Below, one piece after another: positions 21,100-32,000 of a DNA stretch of 46,283 bases; positions within the stretch are counted from its first letter, which is position 1; the number at the start of each line of letters is the position of its first letter. Location: positions 157,032 to 203,314 of the forward strand of contig WELA01013799.1 of NCBI GenBank assembly GCA_009602735.1. Reading direction: 5' to 3'. The translations under genes were made by a program, and so were the position numbers. The stretch is from Mesotaenium endlicherianum. Its lineage: Eukaryota > Streptophyta > Zygnematophyceae > Zygnematales > Mesotaeniaceae. The notes under the pieces were generated by a model, which was not told where the DNA came from, made no database searches, and saw nothing but the letters and a program-made list of their open reading frames with translations.

Positions 21100-22990
21100 G
21101 CTATCCTATACCGACTTGTCACTCTTTTGACTATCTTTGCCAAAGGCTTGTAAATGGGCTGAGTGTTTTGATGTCTTTATGTATATATGCTGGAGTATTC
21201 CCAACCTTTACATCCATCATCCATGAAAATAGCAACCCTCCACAGCTCAGCCTGTTAGTTGCACTTTTTGTCGTCGACTTGCCCCTAGGCTACGTTGTAC
21301 CAAATTGTCACCCTTTTTACTATCCTTGCCAAAGGCTTGTTAATGGGTTGAGTATTTGGATGTCATTATGTATATACGCTGGAGTGTTCCCAACCTTTAC
21401 ATATATTGTCCATGAAAACTACAACCCCTCATAGGTCATCAAAATAGTTGCGCTTTTTGTCGTCAACTTGCCCCTAGGCTACAATGTACTGAATTGTTAC
21501 TCGTTTGACTATCCTTGCCAAAGATTTGCCAATGGGGTGAGTGTTTTGATGTCTTCATGTATATAAGGTGGAGTATTCCTACCCCTTACATCCATCATCC
21601 ATGAATATTGCAACCCTCCATAGATAGGTGAGCGCCAGTTGCAACCATTCATCTCGCCTTGCCCCTCGGACACGTTGTAAACTGTACCAAGTTGTCACCG
21701 TTTTCACTATCCTTGCCAAAGAGTTGTAAATGGGGTGAATAATTGCCTGTATTTATGTATATATAGTGGAGAATGTAAACCAACTACTTCCATTATTCAT
21801 TCATATTACAACCCTCCATATTTAGTAAATCTTGGTCGCAACTCGAGATTGGACGAGTTGCGACCAATCTCGTCGACTTGCCTTTAATAAACGCGATACC
21901 GATTTGTCATTGTTGAGGAGTACTGTTGCCAAAGCCATGTAAATGGGGTGCGTGATTAGATGTTTTGAAATACATGTGGTAGAGACTTCCCACCTCTTAC
22001 ATCCATCATCCATTTAGAAGACAACCTTACATAACTAGAAGAGCGCAAATTATGCACCATCTCGTCGACTTCCTCCTAGGCTACGCTGAACAGACTTGTC
22101 ATGTTTTTGAGTATCCTTGCCAAAGCCTTAAATGGGGTGAGTGATTAGATATCTTGAGATAAAAATGGTGGAGGATTTCCACCATTTACATCCATGATCC
22201 ATTTGAATGACAATCCTCCATAGCTAGGAGAGCGCAAGTCACGCACCATCTCGTCGCCTTCCCCCTATGCTACATTGAACCGACTTGTCACTCTTTTGAG
22301 TATCCTTGCCTAAACCTTGTAAATGGGGCGAGTAAGTTGATGTCTTGAGACATAATTTTGGTGATCCTTTACATCCCTGATTTATTAAAATGTCAACCCT
22401 CCATAGCTAGGAGAGCGCAAGTCATACACCATCTCGTCAACTTGACCCTAGACTAGGCTTTACTAACTTGGCACTCTTTTGAGTATCTTTGGGCAAAGGC
22501 TTTATAGTAGGGTGAGGTATTTCCTACTTGTAAACAAGTAATGTGGACTATTTCCACTCATTACATCCATGATCCGTCATAACTACAACCCTTCATTCCT
22601 TTTCCACCCAATGTTGCAGTACGTCTCGTCAATTCAGTTCTAACTCTCCCTCTAATGGATCACTTGTTTCACTCTTGTAACTATCCTTGCCAAAAGCTTG
22701 CAAATGATTTGACTTATAGCATACCCATATATTGGTGTTGGGAAGTATTTCCACCCATGACATCCCTCATCCCTTAAACTTACAATTCTCCATAGCTTAA
22801 GAGCACCATTTGCGCTCCATCTTGTCGACTTGTCCCCGCCTCCTCCTATAATGACTTCTCACTCTTTTGACTATCCTAGGTGAAGATGGAGTAAGTTATT
22901 CCATGTCTTTATATATGTATTGAAGAGTGTATCCACCCATTTCAATAAAAAACCACTAAATTTACATTCCTCTGTAGGTAGACAAGCACA
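21100..22990 (+). repeat. ~190-bp satellite, main forward array
   Basis: About ten units have boundaries near 21233, 21420, 21610, 21809, 22022, 22210, 22396, 22584, 22785 and 22965. Each has a conserved core (CCTCCATAGCTAGGAGAGCG, then TCGTCGACTTGCC) and a second box, TGTCTTTATGTATATA followed by TTTACATCCATCATCC. Spacing is mostly 185-200 bases, close to a nucleosome repeat. No coding capacity. Confidence 0.85.
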
Positions 22991-24820
22991 GGTAGAAGAG
23001 CGCCACAAGAAGAGCGCCACTGAATTGGCGAGGCACAAGCAATGAAGAATTGTAAATCCAATGGATGAAAAATTCAAATTGTAAATGACTTCCCTAATCC
23101 CATAAAAAGACATGCATTCACTTACCACAGTTCCAAGGCATTGACAAGTACAGTGAAAGTGAAAGAGCAAGTCGTTAGAGTGTGTCGTAGAAGCAAATCG
23201 ACGAGATGGTGCACAATTGAAAGAATGAGTTATCGAGGGTAGTCATTTTGGTGGATGAGGGATGTAAAGGGTTGGCATACTCCCCAATATGTATCGAAAG
23301 ATATCCATTCATCACCCAATTTACAAGGCTTTGGCAACGATTAACTAAAGATGGACAAGTTAGTGAGGCGTAACCTAAGGGGAAATTGACGATATGGTGC
23401 ATGACTTGCCCTCTCCTAAGTATGGAAGGTTGTCATTTAAGTGGATCATGGATGTAAAGGGTAAGAATGCTCCACCATATCTATCTCAAGACATCCAATC
23501 ACTCACCCCATTTACAAGGCTTTGACAAGGATGCTCAAAAGAGTGATTTGTTTGTTCAGCATAGGCTGCATAGCCTAAGGGGATGTCGACGACTAAAAGC
23601 GCAAGTATTTGCCTGAGCTATGGAGGGTTGTCAATATGATGGATAAGGGACGTAAATGGTGGGAATGCTCCACCGTATATATCTTGACCCATCAAATAAC
23701 TTACCCCATTTACAAGGATTTGGCAAGAAATATCAAAAGATGGACAAGTCAGTACACCGTAGCCTAGGGGCAAGTCGACAGAATGGTGCGCGACGCGCGT
23801 TCTCCGAGCTATGGAGGGGTGTTGTTTAATGGATTATGGATGTAAAGGATGGGCATGCTCCCTGCTACTTATATAATACCTGGAACATTGACCTCATCTA
23901 CAAACCTTTGGCAGGAATTCCCAAAGGAGTCATACAAGTCATCCATTTGAGGGGGAGTCAGGGGCGAGTCGACGAGAAGATGCGCAAGTGGCACATGCCT
24001 ACCTATGGAGGGTTGTAAATTTGAGGGATGAAGGATGTAAAGGCTAGAAGTACTTCCCATTACTTATGCAAAGACATAAAACTATTGTCTAATGTAGAAA
24101 CGTTTGGCAGAGATACTCAAAAGGATGATACAAGTCATTGGTGGGAGAGCGAGGGACGAGTCGAGGAGATGGAGCGCAACTTGCGCTTTTCTAGCTATGG
24201 AGGGTTGTACTTTCAAGGAATTAGTCATATAATGGCTGGACATACTCGTCATTACTTATGGAAAAGACATGGTATTATTGACCTCATTTACAAATCTAAG
24301 GGAATGATACTCAAAGGAGTGGAACAAGTCATTCATTACTGATTAGGGGGGAAGGGGGCAGGTCGACGAGACGATGCGCAAGTGGCACATGCCTAGCGAT
24401 GAAAGGTTGTACTTTTAAGGGATGAGGGATGTAACGGCTAGACATACACTCCATTACTTATACAAACAAAAAAGACTTTGAAGTAGAGTGATTACGCAAG
24501 GACAGTTAATACAGTGAAACAACTTATCCATTAGAGGGAAAGTTAGGGCCGAGTCGACGAGATGCAGCGTTGGTGGCGCTCTCCTAACTACGAAGGGGTG
24601 TATTTCTAAGGGATGAGGGATGTAATGGGTGGAAACAATTCCCGTTACATATATAAAGGCATGGAATCAATCACCACAATCATAAGCCTTTGGCAAGGGT
24701 AGTCAAGAGAGTGAAACATTAGAGGGGGAGTTAGCGGGCAAGTTGATGAGATGGAGCGCAAGTGGCCTTATTTTGACCGTGGAGGATTAAAGGTCGAAGG
24801 GATGATAGATGTAATGGGTG
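22991..24820 (-). repeat. ~190-bp satellite, main reverse array
   Basis: The same satellite is read in the opposite sense: GAGCTATGGAGGGTTGT-like words near 23235, 23425, 23610, 23812, 24005, 24196, 24400, 24590 and 24778, with TCGACGAGATGGTGCGC-like words before them. The orientation switch from the previous array falls between about 22985 and 23040. The array ends near 24820, where unrelated AT-rich sequence begins. Confidence 0.85.
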
Positions 24821-25490
24821 TTTCGACTAAATGACCAAATAAACATGTCATTAAAACTTGAATAGCTCACAAGATACAACTCCAATTGGGCCAAAAGTTT
24901 GGGACAGGTTGGAAAGCAGGCATATAAACCTAATAAAACTTTTTAGACATTTCCGACAAATCCGCCTGAAATGGCGCCAAAAAGTACAAATCTGCCCCTA
25001 AATATCCTCAAAAGGCCATTTTGAGTTTCATGTGAAGTTGACAGCATATTGTTGACCCAACTAAAATTGTATATGAAGAAAAATTGTGTTGCCCATTTCA
25101 TGCAGATACTTGTTGGATGTGAAAGGGACAATGATATACTCTTCACCCCTTACTTTGCGTATAATTGTTTCAGAAGCTCAAATGGGCGTCATGAAAAGCA
25201 TTGTGTTCCATCTATGACCACATGCAAAATGCATACTAAAAAATGGTCACTATGATGGAACGGTGTTAGATTTACAAATCACAAAACAAATATATAAAAC
25301 TTTGGTACATGTTTGAGACATACGTTGTAAGGTGCAAGCTATTTACATGACTAAGTGAAGTCAAATATTTACATGATTTACATATATATACAAAGAAATA
25401 TATACGCATGGTATACATGAGGAATATATACAGTACTATCCTAACTAACTTTTATACATACTTAGGTCTTTAAAGAATCTACTACCTTGT
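24821..25490. other. 3' flank of the KDZ transposase gene
   Basis: This AT-rich noncoding stretch lies between the satellite and the transposase stop codon. It should contain the transcript end and the left terminal repeat of the transposon, but I could not pair an inverted repeat with the right side by eye. Confidence 0.4.
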
Positions 25491-26018
25491 TCAAATTGGT
25501 CGTGAGCGTCGTGCTGCCACCTTCAACAAAGCAATGAGGCCTTGTTGGTACTTTGGGGAGCGTTCTTCATCAACATTGTTAAGTTTGTATCGCTTACTCG
25601 GTTGCAAAGATGAAGCACTACTATCTCCTGTACATGACTTGAGCTTAGCCTGCAATTCAGATGTGCTCTCTTTCAAAGAAACTTGCAAGTCTGCATAATA
25701 TTTAAGAAATTTATTTCTCTCATTCTTCAGGACTACCATTTCCTCCTTCATACGAGCCCATAGTTGAAACTTATCACAAATCTGCAACTTCTCTTTCAAA
25801 GTGAGACCTGCAAGGTCCCCTGGGTTATGAAACTGCCAAGGTGGCATCTCTTCTCTCAAGAGACTATCGACATGAACCTCATGTGCAGGTCCACCTTCGA
25901 GACACACTCCTGCAAGAACGTTGTAGCGATCTGCCAAGGCCTCCAACTTGAGCTTGTAATCACCCAATTTCCTACGCAAAGCCGTCCTCCCTTTTGCGCC
26001 ATTTCCCTCACGTTCAAC
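25491..26018 (-). CDS. KDZ transposase exon 8: coiled-coil C-terminus and stop
   Basis: 175 codons and a TGA. A charged region is followed by CLEGGPAHEVHVDSLLREE, then a long coiled coil (KEEMVVLKNERNKFLKYY, SLKESTSELQAKLK), a basic PSKRYKLNN patch and a final basic RRSRPI. Acceptor CTCGTAG at 26019 gives a phase-0 start at 26018. Confidence 0.75.
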   Translation of the reverse strand, partial: VEREGNGAKGRTALRRKLGDYKLKLEALADRYNVLAGVCLEGGPAHEVHVDSLLREEMPPWQFHNPGDLAGLTLKEKLQICDKFQLWARMKEEMVVLKNERNKFLKYYADLQVSLKESTSELQAKLKSCTGDSSASSLQPSKRYKLNNVDEERSPKYQQGLIALLKVAARRSRPI

Positions 26019-29000
26019 CTACGAGCGAAAGACAGAGAGGGAGAGAGCAAGCGTTATGATTGAACACATCGCCCACACAGGCGCAAAGGACAGGATGGAT
26101 GCACGCAAGGGCCACCCCTCGTACCAGCAACCCCCCAGCCCGACACAAACACACACAAATATTGAGCAGCAGGCTGCAGCTGGCGCAAAGGTGCCCAACA
26201 ACGACGACGACACAACACGTGGCAGCACGCAGCAAAGGGTGCCTAACAAGAACAGGCATCCTATTGCCAATGACAAGGAGCTCAACACCATGCAGCAGGT
26301 TGCAACAGGCTGCCTGAAAACGAGTGGGCAGTATGCATGCAGCACCTTGCTCAACAACCGTGAGGGGGCGCCCGACAAGAGCAGCAGGCTATGGCAGGCT
26401 TCCAATAGCAATAATGCCAAATAAGAAGGCCATTGGAGATGCCGATGGCCAAGCGTAATGCCTCCTGACCCATAGTACACCAGCAGATACACACTTTTTG
26501 GGAAGGGTTGACATGACCAGTACCTGTCGTTTGGTCTTGACTATGGCAAATAGCCACCCCTCCATCTCTTGCTGTAAGTCCAGCGTGACCTTCTGCGCCA
26601 GTGACTTCCTTGACTCTTTTAAGAGCTGCTCCCTTGTCATGAAGCGGTCGCCTTCAAGACGCCCAAGTAACTTAACCTCTAGGTGTTGTAAAAGAACTTC
26701 ATTAGCAGGCAGGTTGGCACTCATACTTTGTACTTTGTTGTGGACAGCCTGCTAGCACAAACATGGGCAAATAAGAAATCAATATGACGGGTCAAATACG
26801 AGTGTACAATTGGTATGAGCAACACATATCGGAAGGGAGGTTCACATGACAAGTACACAGCGGCTGTTCTGCAGGCTGCAGCTCTCTGCACGACAAAGGG
26901 CACACGCACGTGCACAAACATGCGCACAAGACGACAGACAGCAGCATGCACCCAGCTTCCCTGTGCACAGCACCACACATTGAGCTGCCGATGATGCCCA
27001 ACGAAGCGCGCGCGCAAGTACGCATGCGCGCCTGACGTTGGACAGTAGTGCACGGCCCACTACCCTGCGCCAGGTGGCGCCGGGCGGCAGGCCCCCGACA
27101 AAAGAGAGCAAAGGGGCGGGCGCGCACGGGGCTGAAGCAGCCTGCCCGCCCCGACAGAAGAGAGCAAGGGGACGGGCGCGCATGGGGCGGCAGCAGCCTG
27201 CCCGACCCGACGAAAGAGAGCAAAGGGGCGGGCGCACACGGGGCTCAGGCAGCTTGCCCGCCCCGACGAGACAGCGCAAAGAGGCAGGCACGGACGTGGC
27301 TGAAGCAGCCTGCCAGCCCTGAGAGACAGTGCAAGGGGGCGGGCAGGGACATGGCTGAGCAGCCTGCCCGACCCACAAAAGAGAGCAAGGGGGTGGGAAG
27401 GGACAGGGTTGTAGCAATCTGCCCGCATCGACGAGAGAGATCTAAGGGGCGGGCAGGCACGGGGCGAGAGCAGCCTGCCTGCCCCGACGAGAGAGAGCAA
27501 GGGGGCCGGCGCACACGGGGCTGAAGAAGCCTGCCCGCCTCGACAAAAGAGAGCAAGGGGGCTGGCGCGCACGGGGCAGCAGCAGCCTGTCTGACTCGAC
27601 GAGAAAGCGCAAGGGGGCGGGCAGGGACATGGCTCAGCTGCCTGCTCGCCCCGACGAAGGAGAGCAAAGGGGCGGGCGCACACGGGGCTCAAGCAGCCTG
27701 CCCGCCCGGACAAAAGGGAGCAAGGGAGCGGGCGCGCATGGGGTTTGAAGCAGCCTGCCCGTCCGGACAAAAGAGAGCAAGGGGGCGGGCGCGCATGGGG
27801 TTTGAAGCAGCCTGCCCGCCCCGACAAAAGAGAGCAAGGGGGCGGGCGCGCACGGGGCAGCAGCAGCCTGCCCAACACGACGAAAGAGAGCAAAGGGGCG
27901 GGCGCGCACGGGGCGGCAGCAATCTCCCCAACCCAACGAAAGAGAGCAAAGGAGTGGGCAAGCACGGAGCAGCAAAAGCCTGCCGCCCCCACAAAAGACA
28001 GCAAGGGGGCGGGCGCACACGGGGCTGAAGCAGCCTGCCAGCCCGGACGCAGGTAGAACACGTGCCGCAAGGCGGCAGGCCCCAGGCTCGCTGCCCGATG
28101 AAGCGTGCGCAGGCCAGCACGCGCGTGACGTGGGACAGCAGCGCACGGCCCGCTGCCCTGCGCCACGTGGCACCAGGCGGCAGGCCCCCGGCTCGNNNNN
28201 NNNNNNNNNNNNNNNNNNNNNNNNNNNNNNNNNNNNNNNNNNNNNNNNNNNNNNNNNNNNNNNNNNNNNNNNNNNNNNNNNNNNNNNNNNNNNNNNNNNN
28301 NNNNNNNNNNNNNNNNNNNNNNNNNNNNNNNNNNNNNNNNNNNNNNNNNNNNNNNNNNNNNNNNNNNNNNNNNNNNNNNNNNNNNNNNNNNNNNNNNNNN
28401 NNNNNNNNNNNNNNNNNNNNNNNNNNNNNNNNNNNNNNNNNNNNNNNNNNNNNNNNNNNNNNNNNNNNNNNNNNNNNNNNNNNNNNNNNNNNNNNNNNNN
28501 NNNNNNNNNNNNNNNNNNNNNNNNNNNNNNNNNNNNNNNNNNNNNNNNNNNNNNNNNNNNNNNNNNNNNNNNNNNNNNNNNNNNNNNNNNNNNNNNNNNN
28601 NNNNNNNNNNNNNNNNNNNNNNNNNNNNNNNNNNNNNNNNNNNNNNNNNNNNNNNNNNNNNNNNNNNNNNNNNNNNNNNNNNNNNNNNNNNNNNNNNNNN
28701 NNNNNNNNNNNNNNNNNNNNNNNNNNNNNNNNNNNNNNNNNNNNNNNNNNNNNNNNNNNNNNNNNNNNNNNNNNNNNNNNNNNNNNNNNNNNNNNNNNNN
28801 NNNNNNNNNNNNNNNNNNNNNNNNNNNNNNNNNNNNNNNNNNNNNNNNNNNNNNNNNNNNNNNNNNNNNNNNNNNNNNNNNNNNNNNNNNNNNNNNNNNN
28901 NNNNNNNNNNNNNNNNNNNNNNNNNNNNNNNNNNNNNNNNNNNNNNNNNNCGTGGGACAGCAGCGCACGGCCCGCTGCCGTGCGCTACATGGCGCAGGGC

Positions 29001-32000
29001 GACAGGCCCCTGGCTCGATGCCTGACGGAGCGCGTGCGCAGGCCCGCACGCGCGCCCAATGTTGAACAGCAGCGCACAGCCCCCTGTCCTACGACACATG
29101 GTGCGAGGCGAGGGCCCCCGCCACACTACCCGACTATGCGCGCGTGCAGGCACGCGCACGCGCACGCGCACGCGCCCGCAACAAAAAGCAGCGCACGGCC
29201 CGCTGCCTAAGCCACGTGCGGCGGGGGGCCGGCCACAACTCGCTTGCCGAGACGCACAGATGCACGCCAACGGACAACAAACAGCAACACACATCCGGCT
29301 GCCCTTGGCCACATGGCAGCAGGCGGCAGGCCACAAACCGTTTGCCAAAAAGCGCACGGAAACACATGCACGCAAAACCAATGACGGGCTCGACGACGGA
29401 ATGTAGCACACAGGTTGCTGCCCTACCCTCTGTGGCAGCAGGCACAGGTATGCATACATGCATTACAAGACAAACTGTGTAGGGTGTGTAGGGTATGGAT
29501 CAGGGTATGGATCATACCCGCATTTCCTCGGAACACAATATGGTATTTGTCAAGTCCTCCAAGTTAAAACACGAGGTAAAACCTCGCGCGGCGTTCACCT
29601 CCGTGTGCAATGCAAAATACTCGGCCTCTTCCTTTCCTGTGTGCGTCGAATGCAATTGATTATGAGCAGCTTCTTTGACCTCCATAATCATAGGCTCAAT
29701 CAATAGAGAAGAGGTATTCTCATCAACCTCCTTTCCTGTGAGTGCACGAAGGATGTCTTCGTACTCCTTGTACGCCATAGCCACGTTCTCAACATTTTGT
29801 ATAGACCTGCAAACCGACAAAAGTGAACAGATTGCAAGGGAGTCAAAAAGTGTTGGACACAAGTGCTACAAACGGGTCCAATGGAGAATATGGATGTATA
29901 ACCAGGAGACGATTGTCATACCGTTCTAACAAGCTCTTAGCCAATCCAAGACGCTTCTCCTCTTTCCAATACAATGCGCCTTCCGTGATTGTCTCTATTC
30001 GTCCTGCAAAAACCAGCATACACATCTCTTTTATTGTGTAACATATTATACACTCACTCAAATTGACTTCATATCAACAATAAGTATTGGAAAGTGATCT
30101 TACTTGTAGCACTCTGGTTCTTCGTAGTGTTGGCATAACGTGACAAGAAGGAAAACAATTGCTCCATGTCCTCGCCTGCACCCCCCGCGGCACCCTCTTG
30201 CCACCTTCCTCCCCACAAGATTTGGCAAGGCCAAGAATGCAACTTGCCGTGCATAACGTTCAGTGCACACGACAACTGTTTTGGCGCCTTGATGAACATG
30301 GCGTCAAGAGCTTTCTTTCGCCATGGCCAGTACTTGCAAATGACGTCTTCCCACATCATACCCACGTCGTGAGTTTGCAAGAAGTGTAGGTCTAGAAAAA
30401 GGGCATAACCATAACGTTCACCCGACTTAATCATGTTCACTGCCTTCTGGGCAAACTGATGCCTACAACAACACATGACAAGGCCAGTTTCACACTGATT
30501 TTTTACAGTTGAAGTAGAATCACGAGCTGCTTTGAATGCAGTATTGCCACATCTATGACTCGGTTTCTCATACTCAAGTGCTAGGCTCTTGTCTAGGTCT
30601 TCCATGAACTTCTTCACCTCTGCATCCTTGTAGAATAAGGCTTTCACTTGCTCATAGTAGCAAGAAAGGTACTTCTTGTATTCCCTCTCCCACCTGCAAG
30701 AGAAAATGAAGATATACAATAAAGGCAAGGTACACATAGACAAGATATCAACCATATGCGTATGATATATAATGAAAAGTATAAGGAACTGAACATAAAA
30801 AGTGCATGTATACTTGAAGAAATTATAAAATAATTACCTGAATAATTTCCTATTGCCGTCAACCATGCAAGAGTGTTGATCTCCCTTGCATGCAGGGCAG
30901 TCAAAGCCATTCCGATACCCCTTCGAAAACTTCAACTCATAATTGGCTTTACACCACTCATGATACGCAGCCATGAAGGAGGGAACAGGTACACCTTCAT
31001 CCTGTAAATACACAAAATCAGTACGAGAGAGGATTACTATATGAACACAATGACAGCCTACAATATTTTGTAACAAAATGAGTACGGAGAGAAAAGAGAA
31101 GAAAAATGTACAAGTATTAGCTTACTCTTCCTTCTCTCTTGCCCATGGAATATACAACCTTCATGAGGGACTGCAAAGATGTTCCGGGAGAAGCATTCAT
31201 CATCTGATGACAGAGATACAGCATATCCTGATCATAAGCTGTCTTAAGCCTCTTTGTTGAACCAGGAAATGCGCCGAAATCAATGGCATTCACCGATTTT
31301 TGCACATAGTGGAAGTTGCATATCCCACATGTGAAAGAGGCCTGCAAATTCAAATAAAAAAGACAAAAAAAAACAGAGAAAGAAATACTGGGAAATAGGA
31401 AAACCGGCAACATGATATGCACGCACGCGCGAAAACAGGCAGCAACAAGCAGCACGATGTCCTGCGCCACTTGGCAGCAGTGCGCAGGCCCTGCTCCCTG
31501 CCCAACGTAGCACGCGCACACACACTAGCGCTCATGAACGGGCAGCACGAGCCCGCTGCAGCAGCGCAGAGACTAGCCCACTGCGCAGAGGGCAGCCAGA
31601 CAGCGCCCAAACACAAGCGCAAACCGCCACACGCGCACAGAGCACAGCCGATGATGTGCGCAAGGCGCAGGCACAAGCGCGGGCGCAAGCTGGCACAAGC
31701 TGACACGTGCGCACGCATCAGCAGGCTCTCGCGCCGAACGGATGCAAGTGCAGGCGCTGCAGCGCGCACAAACGCACGCATGCACACGGCAGGCCATAGC
31801 CTGCAGCCCAATAGACCACACGCCCAACAGAGAGGGCCACACTGTAAGGTCATAGGTTTATGAAGTGCATTTTTGAGTATCATGAAAGTATGTTTTGATT
31901 GTATAGTAAGGTAGAGTGCATTTTTGTGGTCATTTTGATATAAAGTTCATCGAATTTGGTCAAGTATTTAGACAGTTATGGTTTTCCGAAGTTTAATTAG

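Larger units (their letters stand above)
26749..29517 (-). other. KDZ transposase intron 6, filled with GC-rich repeats and an assembly gap
   Basis: A 2.77-kb intron with canonical ends. It contains the first ~57-bp minisatellite array, GC-rich long-unit repeats on both sides and a 755-base N run. The long open frames that cross it on both strands arise from a repeat period near a multiple of three and from the N run, not from genes. Confidence 0.7.

Noticed and set aside
17401..24820. CRISPR-like array
   Set aside because: Units are ~190 bases, diverged, without short identical repeats or unique spacers, and in a eukaryotic context.
27060..29459. 799-codon minus-strand open frame and the 471-, 382- and 311-codon companions
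   Set aside because: They run through the ~57-bp minisatellite, whose period is often a multiple of three, and through the 755-base N run. There is no protein motif, and they lie within a transposase intron.
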